DNA from: Nocardioides nematodiphilus
Lineage (GTDB): Bacteria; Actinomycetota; Actinomycetes; Propionibacteriales; Nocardioidaceae
Direction: 5' to 3'
Assembly (NCBI RefSeq): GCF_020216525.1
Contig: NZ_JAIWOY010000005.1
Span: 186,001-250,000, forward strand
Length of the DNA stretch: 64,000 nt
A program made the translations under genes and the position numbers. Positions 17,437-28,931 of the stretch are shown one piece after another (position 1 is the first letter of the stretch; each line of letters opens with the position of its first letter). The notes beneath the pieces were generated by a model, which was not told the DNA's origin, ran no database searches, and worked only from the letters and a program-made list of their open reading frames with translations.

Positions 17437-18864
17437 TCAGCGAACCCCGGAGCCGAGCGCGTTCCAGGTGCTGGTGCCCGCGACGCCGCGATAGCTGAGC
17501 CCGTGCGCCTTCTGGTAGGCGACCAGGGCTGCCTGGGTGCTGCTGTCCAGGACGCCGGTGATCGCCAGCGGCCGGGGCGTCTGAGCGGTGGTGAGCAGCG
17601 CGCGCTGCAGGTCGCGGACCGACGGGCCGGTCGACCCGTACTTGATCGTCTGGCGCGCGCCACTGGCGAAGAGGGTGAGCCACAGCTTCTTGGTCCACAC
17701 CGCGGAGGTCGTGCTGGCGCCGTGGGCGCCGCGCCAGGCGGTGATCGCCGCGACCGCGCCCTTGCCCAGCTTGGCGTTGATCCGCCCGGTGTAGCCGCCG
17801 CGCTCGCTCATCACGCACTTGAGCGCCTTCACGTACGGACGCAGGGTGACGTCGACCTTCGCGCCGGTGGCCGGCGGGGTGAGCTTGGGGTAGCTCGCGA
17901 AGTCGACCGGCACGCCGCCGCAGTGCGTCTCGGCTGAGGCGATGCTGCCCCGCCCGACGTCGAGGAAGTTGCGGTCGATGTTGATCGTGACGCCGGCCCA
18001 CTTCTCGTTGTGGCCGCCCTGGTACTGGTGCACCCGCTGGTGGATGGCCCAGCCGGACGGCGAGAGGTAGGTCGAACCGGTGTCGGCGCGGCCGTTCCAG
18101 TCCGCGATCCAGATCTGGTCGGGATAGGCGTACGCGGCGCCCGCGGCACGGGCCTGGTCGAGGACCTTGAGGCCGGACCCGGCACTGGAGTAGACGCCGG
18201 AGAGGTAGCGGTGGGCCTTGATCTCGACGGTCCATGCCGAGAGGAAGGCGAGCCCGGACTCCTTGCACGCCTTCTTGCTGACGTCGTACGCCTCGAGGTC
18301 GTAGAAGAGCGTGCTGCCCGGGACGATGCCGAGACCCGCCGCGGCTGCCAGGGCCCGGTCGGCCTCGAGCTTGCCCTGCGCGGTCGCGTTGGCGTACGCG
18401 CCGGTCGACGTCCTGGTGGCGTCGATGACCGGGTCGATCTTCGGTCCGTAGCGCGGGAAGCGGGTGCTGCAGCTGGCCTGCGGCCCGAGTGTGATCGGCA
18501 GCAGGTGCCAGCCCCGGGCGAGCTGGTTGGCGACCCAGGTCGGGGTGAGGTTGGTCTGCACCTTGCAGGCCCGCGAGTTGCCGGAGATGTAGATGCCGGC
18601 GGCGAGGAACGGCGACGCGGCCATCCAGGCGTCCATCGCGCTCTGGCTGGGCGCGTTGCACTGGTCGAAGCCGTAGCCGGTGAGGTTGCCCGGCGTCGCC
18701 GGATTGGCCGGGTTCACGATGACCGGCCCGGGCGTCGGCGTCGCCGACGCGGTCGGTGACGGGCTGGGCGAGGTGCTCGTCCGGGCGACGGCCGAGGGCG
18801 CTGCCAGCAGCGAGGCGAGCAGTGCGACGGCGAGGGCGCGGGAGGCGCGGGGCAGGACAGACAT
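17437..18864 (-). CDS. secreted DUF1906 glycoside-hydrolase-like protein with peptidoglycan-binding domain
   Basis: 475 residues. A signal peptide (MSVLPRASRALAVALLASLL, cleaved near AVA) is followed by a Thr/Ser/Pro linker. The central domain matches the DUF1906 / Rv2525c-like TIM-barrel related to GH25 lysozymes: GYGFDQCNAPS, GIYISGNSRAC, FYDLEAYD, IWIADWNG, QYQGGH and INIDRNFLD. The C-terminal ~80 residues form a peptidoglycan-binding-1 fold (GPSVRDLQRALL, then AALVAYQKAHGL). It is probably exported and acts on or binds the cell wall. The ATG at 18864 starts the signal peptide; TACAGT nine bases upstream could be a -10. The upstream transporter frame runs into this gene in another phase. 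Confidence 0.88.
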   Translation of the reverse strand: MSVLPRASRALAVALLASLLAAPSAVARTSTSPSPSPTASATPTPGPVIVNPANPATPGNLTGYGFDQCNAPSQSAMDAWMAASPFLAAGIYISGNSRACKVQTNLTPTWVANQLARGWHLLPITLGPQASCSTRFPRYGPKIDPVIDATRTSTGAYANATAQGKLEADRALAAAAGLGIVPGSTLFYDLEAYDVSKKACKESGLAFLSAWTVEIKAHRYLSGVYSSAGSGLKVLDQARAAGAAYAYPDQIWIADWNGRADTGSTYLSPSGWAIHQRVHQYQGGHNEKWAGVTINIDRNFLDVGRGSIASAETHCGGVPVDFASYPKLTPPATGAKVDVTLRPYVKALKCVMSERGGYTGRINAKLGKGAVAAITAWRGAHGASTTSAVWTKKLWLTLFASGARQTIKYGSTGPSVRDLQRALLTTAQTPRPLAITGVLDSSTQAALVAYQKAHGLSYRGVAGTSTWNALGSGVR

Positions 18865-18890
18865 GGCCACAGCACTGTAAGTCACAACAG

Positions 18891-20389
18891 TCACATCGGT
18901 AACAGAACGACGGGATTGAGTGTGGAGATATACAGACGAGCGCGAGCACACCCTGCGGCGGACGGCGCCGGATCACCTGGGTGAGCGCCGGCATGAGAGC
19001 CATGCCCGCCAGGACCGCTGCGGCGATGAAGCCGTAGTGCGCCCCGTGCAGGAAGTCGCCCGTGACCTGGTGGGCCGCATAGACCGAGGCCACCACCGCG
19101 AGCCCGACCGAGCCGCCGAGCTGCTGCATGGTCTGCAGCAGGCCCGAGGCCGAGCCGGCGTGCTCCGGCTCGACGCCGCCGAGCACGATCACCGAGATCG
19201 GCATGAAGGCGGTGCCCATCGAGAGACCCATCACGAACATCGCCGGCATCGCCCACGGGTACCCGTCGGCCCCGGACAGCTGCGAGAGCCAGGTCATCGC
19301 CGCGGTGACGCCGACCGAGCCCGCGATAACGAGCGGGGCGGGGCCGAAGCGGCGTACGAGACGCGGGGTCACCCGCGACATGGTGAAGACCGACAGCGGC
19401 ATCGGCAGGAACGCCAGGCCCGCGATCAGGGGGCTGAAGCCGAGGTCGTCCTCGAGGAACTGCACCAGCAGGAAGAACGTCGCGAGCATGCCGCCGTAGA
19501 GCGCGGCCATCGTGACGAGCGCGGCGACGCGGTGCCGGTCCTGGAGCAGGGCGGGGCGCAGCAGCGGGTGGCTGTGGTGCGTCTCGGCCCAGGCCAGCAG
19601 GGCGAGCAGGGCGGCGGCCACGAGGAAGCCCGAGACCGTCTGGATCGAGCCCCAGCCGAAGTCGGGCGCCTTGAGCAGCGTCCACACGATCGAGACCGCG
19701 ACGCCGGTGGCGGCGATCGCACCGACGACGTCGAAGCGGCCGTGGCGGCGAGCGGTCTCACCGACGAAGCGCGGGACGAGCGCGATCACCGCGATGCCGA
19801 TCGGCACGTTGATGAACATCGTCCAGCGCCAGTCGAGCAGGTCGGTGAGGACGCCCCCGAGGATGAGCCCGATCGCGGCGCCACCCGAGGAGACCGCGGT
19901 GAAGGCCGCGAGCCCGCGGTTGCGGGCGGCCTCATCGGGCGCGGTCGTGGTGATCAGGGCGAGCACGCTCGGGGCCGCGAGCGCGGCGCCGACGCCCTGG
20001 AGGGCGCGGGCGGCGATCAGCATCGCCGGCGAGACCGCCAGGCCACCGGCCAGCGAGCTGGCCACGAAGACGCCCAGGCCCACCATGAAGAAGATGCGGC
20101 GGCCGTAGACGTCACCGAGGCGGCCGCCGAGGAGCAGCAGGCCACCGAAGGCCAGCGTGTAGCCACTGAGCACCCACGAGAGCCCGGCAGCGGTGAAGTC
20201 GAGCCCGACGGCGATGTCCGGGAGCGCGACGTTCACCACGGTGGCGTCGAGCGTGAGCATGAGCTGTGCGAGCAGGATGAGGAAGAGCGCGATGGCGCGG
20301 TTGCGGGGCGTCGGGGCGGCCGGGTTCACCGGCTCCGGCGCCACGCCGGCGGCGCGAGTGTGGTCGCGCGAGAGCAGCTGGGAAGACAT
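18891..20389 (-). CDS. MFS drug-exporter-type transporter (DHA2-like), 3' end anomalous
   Basis: A 14-helix major facilitator of the QacA/EmrB type. Motif A GGRLGDVYGRR, motif C-like GGVLTDLLDWRWTMFINVP and regular hydrophobic helices span residues ~30-475, ending ALTQVIRRRPPQG. The frame has no stop at the expected place. It stays open from 20389 to 17342 (1015 codons) straight through the downstream DUF1906 gene in a different phase. The tail beyond ~483 is arginine/proline-rich out-of-phase sequence, not a domain. I ended the entry at 18891, where another frame has the first stop; a frameshift or lost stop (or a sequence error) is likely. The TetR gene at 20557 diverges from it. Confidence 0.78.
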
Positions 20390-20436
20390 GGGTGATCAGT
20401 CCTGTTCTGGTCATTTGCAGACCGACGTAGACTTAG

Positions 20437-20451
20437 CGGAGGATTACTCCG
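20437..20451. promoter_or_regulatory. TetR operator copy 1, CGGAG-N5-CTCCG
   Basis: An inverted repeat CGGAG/CTCCG with a five-base centre (GATTA) lies 47 bases upstream of the MFS start. The same pattern recurs 33 bases away at 20470. It is probably bound by the adjacent TetR protein. Confidence 0.75.
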
Positions 20452-20469
20452 GTTACGTTGAAGACAATA

Positions 20470-20484
20470 CGGAGAGTGTCTCCG
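20470..20484. promoter_or_regulatory. TetR operator copy 2, CGGAG-N5-CTCCG
   Basis: A second copy with centre AGTGT; here the dyad extends to 17 bases (ACGGAGA and complement). The centre-to-centre distance from copy 1 is 33 bases, about three helical turns, so two dimers could bind the same DNA face between the divergent genes. Confidence 0.78.
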
Positions 20485-20556
20485 TTTTGCAAGGTGTAGC
20501 GTCACAGCACCTTCGATCCATTCCCGGAGGCACGAACAGAAAGGTGATGAGGACCG

Positions 20557-21099
20557 ATGCGCGCAGATGCGCAGCGCAATCGCGACAAGATCGTCGAGGT
20601 CGCGCGCCAGGTCTTCCGTGAGAAGGGCTATGACGCCCCCCTCGACGAGATCGCCAAGAAGGCCGGCGTCGGCGCCGGCACGCTCTACCGGCACTTCCCG
20701 AGCCGCGACGATCTGCACGACGCGGTGATGCAGGCGTGGGCCGACGGCGTCGATGTCGCCACCGAGAAGGCGCTCGCCCACGAGGGCGACTCCCGCGAGG
20801 TGCTGCTCGACTGGTTCCGCACCTACGTCGGCCTGGTCAGCAGCTACAAGGGCTCCCCGGCCAAGATCACCTCGGCGATGGGGGACCCCGACTCCCCGAT
20901 CCGGACCAAGTGCCAGGTCCTCTCCGCGGCCAACGCGAAGGTGATCGAGCGCCTCGGCGACGCCCTCAGGCCCGGCATCGAGCCCGTCCAGATGGCCCGC
21001 CTGATCGGCGGGGTCGCCACCGTCGCCGACACCGCGAGCCTCGACGCAGAGGCGGTCGACCCGCTGCTCGCCGTCGTCGCCGACGGCCTGCTCGCCTGA
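20557..21099 (+). CDS. TetR/AcrR family regulator of the divergent exporter
   Basis: 180 residues. The HTH is at residues ~5-50: RDKIVEVARQVFREKGYD, then LDEIAKKAGVGAGTLYRHFP. The C-terminal half matches the short tetracyclin-repressor-like fold seen in drug-efflux regulators. It is divergent from the MFS exporter, with 167 bases between starts holding two matching inverted repeats. The expected role is repression of both genes until a toxic ligand binds. The ligand is unknown. Confidence 0.92.
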   Translation: MRADAQRNRDKIVEVARQVFREKGYDAPLDEIAKKAGVGAGTLYRHFPSRDDLHDAVMQAWADGVDVATEKALAHEGDSREVLLDWFRTYVGLVSSYKGSPAKITSAMGDPDSPIRTKCQVLSAANAKVIERLGDALRPGIEPVQMARLIGGVATVADTASLDAEAVDPLLAVVADGLLA

Positions 21100-21161
21100 C
21101 CGAGGGGTCCACGCACCGGACGGCGCGTCTCGCCGAGTCGGTCCCAGGGCGCAGTCGCGGA

Positions 21162-21167
21162 TAGATT
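21162..21167 (+). promoter_or_regulatory. -10 hexamer TAGATT, purL leaderless start
   Basis: TAGATT ends seven bases before the GTG at 21175. No ribosome-binding site is visible. This shows purL has its own promoter despite being separated from purSQ. Confidence 0.55.
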
Positions 21168-21174
21168 TGCGCCC

Positions 21175-23442
<2,268 letters not shown>

Positions 23443-23467
23443 TCGCTCCGATCGTTCATCAAGACAA

Positions 23468-23499
23468 CACGCCCGATCCGGCTCGCCGGGTCGGGCGTG
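23468..23499 (+). terminator. hairpin after purL
   Basis: A 14-bp stem (CACGCCCGATCCGG, one G-T wobble) with loop CTCG. No U-tract follows. It separates purL from the next gene, which has a candidate -10 TATTCT just downstream. Confidence 0.75.
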
Positions 23500-23548
23500 C
23501 GTCTATTCTGGCGCGGTTGCCCGACCCCATCCAAGGAGCCAAGCCACC

Positions 23549-25363
23549 GTGATGAGTGCCCGTGTTGTCGGAGACCGGATCCGCGGATTGTTCGGTCGCT
23601 CGTCCCAGGAGCCGGCAGCTCCGGCCGCGCCGCGTCGCTCGCTCAACGAGATCGGGCTCTCGACCGGCACCGACAAGGCCTCCACGATGCACGACTACCT
23701 CGGGGTCTACGAGCGCAACCTGTCGCACCTGCGTGACCGCGACTTCCTCCTCATCGAGATCGGCGTCCACCAGGGCGCCTCGCTCAAGATGTGGGAGGAG
23801 TTCTTCTCCCGCGCCCGCATCATCGGCGTCGACATCAACCGGTCCTGCCGCCGCTTCCGCAACGACCGGATCCGGATCCGGATCGGCGACCAGGGCGACC
23901 CGGAGCTGCTCCGGTCGCTGGCGCGCAAGCGCCCGCTGGTCGTCATCGACGACGGCTCGCACCAGTGGCACCACCAGATCCAGTCGTTCCGTGCGTTCTG
24001 GCCGCACCTGGCCCCTGGCGGCACCTTCATCATCGAGGACATCCACACCAGCTTCGGTCGCTACATCCCGGTCTACGGTCGCGACGGCGGCGCCAAGGCG
24101 TACGACTTCGCCGCCGAGCTCGCCAGCGGTCTGACCGGCAGTGACTTCGCCGACCCGGCCATCGACGACTTCGAGGCGTACTGCCGCGAGACGATCGACT
24201 CGATGGTCTTCCTGCGGCACTCGGTGATCGTCCACAAGAAGCGCTACCCCCAGCCGCGGTTCACCGTCGGCAGCGTGCGCGAGCAGCCCGGTCGGATCTG
24301 GTCGACCGACGTCGGCAGCGCCTACGACCGGATCCCGGCCGAGGTCGTGGGGGCCTCCCCTCGCATCAGCGGTCTGCTGGACGAGCTGGTCGCGGACTCG
24401 CCGGTCGTCGTCGAGCCGGCGTGGAGCGGTCTGCTGGAGAACGTCACGGTCTACGGTGCCGCGCCGACCGCGACCGCCGACCGGGTGCTCCTCGACGAGA
24501 CGATGAACTGCGCCCGCAACATCCGCCGCACCTCCGGGCTGTTCCGCACCGACGACGGCGAGTGGGTCCTCGAGCGGAAGAGGGTGCCGGTCGAGCTGCC
24601 CCCGCGCGCCGATGGCCGGACGCGGGTGCTGCTCAAGCAGACCTGGGACGCCAACTACGGCCACTGGATGGTCGACGCGCTGCCGAAGGTCGGGCTGCTC
24701 GCCGGCCAGTTCGACCTCGCCGAGTGCGCCTTCGTCGTCAACCAGCGCGAGGACGACAGCCCGATGCGCCGGGTGGTGCTCGACTCCCTGGAGCTCGCGG
24801 GCATCGGCGAGGACCAGGTCGAGTTCCTCTCGCAGGGCGAGGCCCACCGCTTCGACCAGCTCGTCGTGCCGGGCACCATCACCCGCCACCCGGTGACCAA
24901 GACCCCGTTCGCGATCCGCTTCCTGGAGGCGCTCGCGGAGAAGGTCGAGGCCGGTGCGCAGCAGCGGATCTACCTCTCGCGCAACGGCGGTGACCGGCGG
25001 CGCCTGGTCAACGAGGACGCCGTCATGGAGCGGCTCGCGCCGCTCGGCTACCAGCTCGTGCGCCCGGAGACCCTGTCGCTGCGCGAGCAGATCGCGGTGT
25101 TCAAGGGAGCGACGCACGTCATCGGCAACATGGGCGCGGCCTTCACCAACCTGGCCTTCAGCCCGGCCGGCGTCCAGGTGCTGACCCTGGCGACCGAGTC
25201 GATGCCGCACGACTACTTCTACGACATCACCTGCCACAAGGACGGCGCGCGCTACCGCGGTCTGCAGGGTCGCGCCGTCGGCGAGGGCCCCGCCACGATG
25301 TCCTCGGACTTCGAGGTCGACCTGGCTCTGCTCGACGAGTGCGTGGCGTGGCTGCACGACTGA
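23549..25363 (+). CDS. fusion: class I methyltransferase + GT61 family glycosyltransferase
   Basis: 604 residues in two parts. Residues ~30-235 look like a MycE/CmcI-type SAM-dependent methyltransferase: LIEIGVHQGASLKMWEEFF (SAM site), IIGVDIN, and VVIDDGSHQWHHQ with metal-type acidic/His residues. Residues ~330-600 match glycosyltransferase family 61 (DUF563): NYGHWMVDALPKVGLL, RIYLSRNGGDRRRLVNE and VIGNMGAAFTNLAFSPAGVQ. It may make and methylate a cell-surface glycan, but the substrate is unknown and no other glycan genes adjoin. AAGGAG at 23533 favours the GTG at 23549; the ATG at 23552 is possible. Its last bases overlap the next gene. Confidence 0.85.
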   Translation: MMSARVVGDRIRGLFGRSSQEPAAPAAPRRSLNEIGLSTGTDKASTMHDYLGVYERNLSHLRDRDFLLIEIGVHQGASLKMWEEFFSRARIIGVDINRSCRRFRNDRIRIRIGDQGDPELLRSLARKRPLVVIDDGSHQWHHQIQSFRAFWPHLAPGGTFIIEDIHTSFGRYIPVYGRDGGAKAYDFAAELASGLTGSDFADPAIDDFEAYCRETIDSMVFLRHSVIVHKKRYPQPRFTVGSVREQPGRIWSTDVGSAYDRIPAEVVGASPRISGLLDELVADSPVVVEPAWSGLLENVTVYGAAPTATADRVLLDETMNCARNIRRTSGLFRTDDGEWVLERKRVPVELPPRADGRTRVLLKQTWDANYGHWMVDALPKVGLLAGQFDLAECAFVVNQREDDSPMRRVVLDSLELAGIGEDQVEFLSQGEAHRFDQLVVPGTITRHPVTKTPFAIRFLEALAEKVEAGAQQRIYLSRNGGDRRRLVNEDAVMERLAPLGYQLVRPETLSLREQIAVFKGATHVIGNMGAAFTNLAFSPAGVQVLTLATESMPHDYFYDITCHKDGARYRGLQGRAVGEGPATMSSDFEVDLALLDECVAWLHD

Positions 25364-25707
25364 GACCTGCCGCCCGCGAGGAGGTGGCCGCGGCGCGTGC
25401 GCGCGTCGAGGCCGGCACGGTTGCGAAGGCCGATCTCAAGCTCCTCACCAAGCACTACCTCGCGCTGATGGAGGCCAAGGCGCCGGGGAAGTCGGTCGAG
25501 ATCCGGGTGCCGCCGTTCGCGGCCGTGCAGTGCATCGAGGGCGTACGCCACACGCGCGGCACGCCGCCGGCCGTGATCGAGACCGACGCGGCCACGTGGA
25601 TCTCGGTCGCCACCGGCACGCTGACCTGGGACGAGGCGCTCGCCGCGGGGACCGTGCGCGCCAGTGGCGAGCGCACGGACCTCGCGCAGTACCTCCCGCT
25701 CGGCTGA
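25348..25707 (+). CDS. sterol carrier family protein (SCP-like)
   Basis: 119 residues. The segment VEIRVPPFAAVQCIEG, then HTRGTPPAVIETDAATWISVATG resembles the actinobacterial 'sterol carrier family protein', a small SCP2-like domain. Such proteins may bind lipids; no activity is established. The GTG at 25348 overlaps the preceding gene by 16 bases; GTG 25339 is an alternative start. Overlap suggests co-translation with the GT61 fusion, though the two families have no known link. It converges with the dipeptidase gene, with only 19 bases between stops. Confidence 0.75.
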   Translation: MAARLRPAAREEVAAARARVEAGTVAKADLKLLTKHYLALMEAKAPGKSVEIRVPPFAAVQCIEGVRHTRGTPPAVIETDAATWISVATGTLTWDEALAAGTVRASGERTDLAQYLPLG

Positions 25708-25726
25708 CCGGTTCCGGGCCGAACCG

Positions 25727-27067
25727 CTAGGCCAGGTTGCGGAGCAGCAGCGTCTCGCCGAGGACGACCCGCTCGAACTCCGCCAGGTGCAGGCCCTCGT
25801 TGGGCCCGTGCGCGCGGGTGTCCGGGTCCTCGACGCCGGTGACCAGAACGCTGGCCGCCGGGAACGCGTCCTTGAACTCCGCGATGAACGGGATCGACCC
25901 GCCGACGCCCATGTCGATCGGCGCGACACCGTCCCAGGCCTCGGTGAAGGCGGCGCGGGCGGCGTCGTACGCCGGGCCGGTGGCCTCGAGGACCGTCGGC
26001 TCCCCGGTGTCGACGACGCTGGTGCTGAGCTGGGCGCCCCACGGGACGTGCTTCTCCAGGTGCTCCTGGAGCCGCCGGACCGCGTTCTCGCCGCTGTCGC
26101 CCGGTGCGAGCCGGATGGTGACCTTGGCGCGGGCGACCGGGGTGAGCGTGTTGGATGCGCCCTCGACCTTCGGGGCGTCGATGCCGGTGACGGTGACCGC
26201 CGGCTTGGTCCAGAGCCGCTCGACGGCCGAGCCGGTGCCGATCCACTGGGTGCCGGGTGCGGCGCCGGACTCGGCGCGGAGCCGGTCCTCGGGGTAGTCG
26301 ACGTCGGCGGCCGGGCCGCTGACCAGACCCTCGACGGCGCAGGAGCCGTCCTCGGTCCACAGGGTGTTGAGCAGGCGGGTGAGCGCCATCAGGGCGTCGG
26401 GGACCAGGCCGCCCCACATGCCGGAGTGGACGGCGTGGGTGAGCGTGCGGACCTCGACGTCGACGCGGATCAGGCCTCGGAGCGAGGTGGTCAGGGCGGG
26501 TACGCCGATGTCCCAGTTGCCGGAGTCGCCGATGATGATCACGTCGGCCTTGAGCCGGTCCTGGTGCTTCTCGAGGAGCTCGGGCAGGGTCGCGGAGGCG
26601 ACCTCCTCCTCGCCCTCGATGAAGAGGCGCAGCGTGACCGGGACCGAGCCGGTCGCGGCCTTGAGCGCGCGGACCGCGCCGAGGTGCATCGCGATGCCGG
26701 CCTTGTCGTCGGCGGCACCGCGGCCGTACAGGCGGCCGTTGCGGACGGTGGGCTCGAACGGTGCGGAGTCCCAGTCGGCCGGGTCGTTCTCGGGCTGGAC
26801 GTCGTGGTGGGCGTAGAGCAGCACGGTCGGCGCGCCCTCGGGGCCCGTGAGCTCGCCGACGACGGCCGGCGGGGCGCCGTCGTGCGCGCGCACGATCTCG
26901 GCGGCGAAGCCCTCGGCGGCGAAGAGGTCGCGGGTGCGCTCCGCGCTGCGCTCGACCTCGCCGTGCCGGGCGGGGTCGGCGCTCACCGACTGGATCCGGA
27001 CCAGCCCCTCGAGGTCCTCGAGAAGGGCGGGCATGAGGTCGCGGACGGTCGCCTTGAGGTCGCTCAT
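25727..27067 (-). CDS. M20 family dipeptidase/metallopeptidase
   Basis: Zinc peptidase of the M20 clan (ArgE/DapE/carnosinase-like), 446 residues. Metal-ligand motifs are LYAHHDVQP (His, Asp), YGRGAADDKAG (bridging Asp), EGEEEVAS (catalytic and metal Glu), IIIGDSGNWD, and the final His in GPNEGLHLAEF. The dimerisation domain begins at RGLIRVDVEV and includes AVHSGMWGG. It likely hydrolyses dipeptides in the cytosol. The ATG at 27067 has TAATCT seven bases upstream, so it may be leaderless. Confidence 0.93.
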   Translation of the reverse strand: MSDLKATVRDLMPALLEDLEGLVRIQSVSADPARHGEVERSAERTRDLFAAEGFAAEIVRAHDGAPPAVVGELTGPEGAPTVLLYAHHDVQPENDPADWDSAPFEPTVRNGRLYGRGAADDKAGIAMHLGAVRALKAATGSVPVTLRLFIEGEEEVASATLPELLEKHQDRLKADVIIIGDSGNWDIGVPALTTSLRGLIRVDVEVRTLTHAVHSGMWGGLVPDALMALTRLLNTLWTEDGSCAVEGLVSGPAADVDYPEDRLRAESGAAPGTQWIGTGSAVERLWTKPAVTVTGIDAPKVEGASNTLTPVARAKVTIRLAPGDSGENAVRRLQEHLEKHVPWGAQLSTSVVDTGEPTVLEATGPAYDAARAAFTEAWDGVAPIDMGVGGSIPFIAEFKDAFPAASVLVTGVEDPDTRAHGPNEGLHLAEFERVVLGETLLLRNLA

Positions 27068-27161
27068 GACGGCCAGATTACGGCCTGCGCCACGGACGCC
27101 ACGCGGCAGGACGTCATGCGCTCCGTGCCGGTCCGCCGCAACGGAGGTACCACGTCCGGGG

Positions 27162-28931
27162 TCAGCCGGCCGTGCGAGGCAGCGCCACGTGGAAGGTGCT
27201 CCCCTCGCCGAGCTCGGACTCCACGCTGATCCGGCCGTGATGGCGCTGCACGACCCGGTCGGCGATCGCCAGGCCGAGCCCCGTTCCGGGACGGCGACGG
27301 GCCTGCGGGTTCGAGGAGCGGAAGAACTCCTGGAAGATCAGCTCCTGCTCCTCGGGCGCGATGCCGAGGCCGTGGTCGGTGACGGTGAGCTCGACGTCGT
27401 CCGCGCGGGCGTGTACGGCCACCGAGACGACCCCGTCCTCGTCGCTGTACTTGAGCGCATTGGTGACCAGGTTCGTGACGACGGTCTGCAGGCCTGGCCG
27501 GTTGCCGGTCAGGACCAGCCCGTCGCTCGGCGCCTCCAGCCGCACCCGCTCCGAGGACGGCACCTGGGCGACGGCCTCGCGGACCAGCTCGACCAGGTCG
27601 ATCTCGTCCAGCGGGAAGTTGGACGGGTCGGAGGCGGCGGCGAGCTGGAGCAGCTCGTCGATGAGGGCGGTGGCGCGGGCCGCCCCTCGGTCGATCGCGA
27701 CCAGGGCCGGGTTGGCGGCGGCCTCGGGGGAGCGCAGCATCTCGTCCTCGAGGTTCACCCGGATCGCCGCGATCGGGTTCTTCAGCTCGTGGGCCACCGT
27801 CGCGATCAGCTGGCTCTTGTACGCGTCGAGCTCCCGCAGGCGCTCGGCGGCCTCCCGCTCGAGCTCGAGGGCGCGGCTGATGCCGAGCACCCGCCCGAGG
27901 TCGCGGCCGATCTCCTGGGCGATGGCCCGCTCGGCGGGGCTCCAGTCCGGCATGTCCGCGCGCCGGTACAGGGTGAGTGCACCGAGGACCTCGGTGCCCG
28001 AGCCGAGGGGCGTGACGAGGATCGAGCTCGCGTCCAACTCCGCGAAGAGCGCCCGGAGGAACTCGTCGTCACCGGCGACCAGCGGGAAGTCGATCTGCTC
28101 GGTGGCGGTGGTGATCGCGACGGTGTGGTGCTCCCAGGCGTACCTGGCCACCCGCACCCGGATCGCCTGCAGTCGTGGGTGCTCGCTGTCGACCACCGTG
28201 CCCGAGGAGGCGAAGACCTTCGGCACGTCGCCGTCGAAGAGCGTCGCCCGCAGCCCGAGCAGGCCGAGACCGCCCACGAGACCGTCGGCGACCGCGCCGA
28301 GGGTCTCGCGGGGGGAGTCCGTGCCGCTCGCGCGGGCCAGCGCCTGGCGGGCGGTCTCGGCGAGCCGCAGCTTGTCGGCGTAGTCCTCCCGCTCGAGCGC
28401 CGTCAGCAGGACCCGCGCCGCCTGTGCGGCGTACTCGTTCAGGCGGGTCTGAGCATCCTCGTCGGGCACCCGGCCGTCGACCGGACCGTCCAGTCGGATG
28501 AGGCCCCGGAGGCTGCCGCTCGAGTCGCGTACGGGCACCGCGAGCGCGCTGTGGACGTCCCACTCCGCGTCGCGGTAGTCGTGATCGACCGTCCACTCGT
28601 TGCGGTAGATCCCGCGTGCCTGGTCGAGGAAGTGCAGCGCTCCCCATCGCTCGGCGCTCGCGAGCAGCCGCTCCGCCAGCCTGACGGGGAAGGAGACGTC
28701 CAAGAAGGCCGGCAGCGGGGCCGGCGCCCCGGTCGGGTCGATCAGCCCGCCCGCACCGGAGACCGCGACGTTGTGCACCATGTCGTCGCGCACGACGGCG
28801 ATGGACACGACCAGGAACCCGCCGAAGACGCAGAGGCTCTCCGCGGCCATGCACAGCGAGGGCGCGATGACGGGATCGGCCCAGGTGGTGACGCTTGCCG
28901 GGCGCTGCTGGCCGGCGAGGAACCCGCTCAT
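27162..28931 (-). CDS. soluble GAF-GAF sensor histidine kinase
   Basis: 589 residues with no membrane helix. Two GAF-like sensory regions (roughly 40-185 and 210-360) precede a HisKA dimerisation segment with the phospho-accepting His in VAHELKNPIAAIR. An ATPase domain follows with an N box (VTNLVTNALKYSD), DHGLGIAPEE and GTGLGLAI. It should autophosphorylate and pass phosphate to a response regulator, but none lies nearby, so it is an orphan here. The ATG at 28931 is chosen because upstream codons encode a low-complexity Arg/Pro leader; no ribosome site is evident. It is divergent from purF. Confidence 0.9.
   Translation of the reverse strand: MSGFLAGQQRPASVTTWADPVIAPSLCMAAESLCVFGGFLVVSIAVVRDDMVHNVAVSGAGGLIDPTGAPAPLPAFLDVSFPVRLAERLLASAERWGALHFLDQARGIYRNEWTVDHDYRDAEWDVHSALAVPVRDSSGSLRGLIRLDGPVDGRVPDEDAQTRLNEYAAQAARVLLTALEREDYADKLRLAETARQALARASGTDSPRETLGAVADGLVGGLGLLGLRATLFDGDVPKVFASSGTVVDSEHPRLQAIRVRVARYAWEHHTVAITTATEQIDFPLVAGDDEFLRALFAELDASSILVTPLGSGTEVLGALTLYRRADMPDWSPAERAIAQEIGRDLGRVLGISRALELEREAAERLRELDAYKSQLIATVAHELKNPIAAIRVNLEDEMLRSPEAAANPALVAIDRGAARATALIDELLQLAAASDPSNFPLDEIDLVELVREAVAQVPSSERVRLEAPSDGLVLTGNRPGLQTVVTNLVTNALKYSDEDGVVSVAVHARADDVELTVTDHGLGIAPEEQELIFQEFFRSSNPQARRRPGTGLGLAIADRVVQRHHGRISVESELGEGSTFHVALPRTAG

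Noticed and set aside
17342..18890. In-frame continuation of the MFS transporter for over 500 codons
   Set aside because: The translated text is Arg/Pro/Gly-rich without any domain and lies in a different phase over a clearly real gene (signal peptide, DUF1906 and peptidoglycan-binding motifs), so it is an out-of-phase artefact of high GC.
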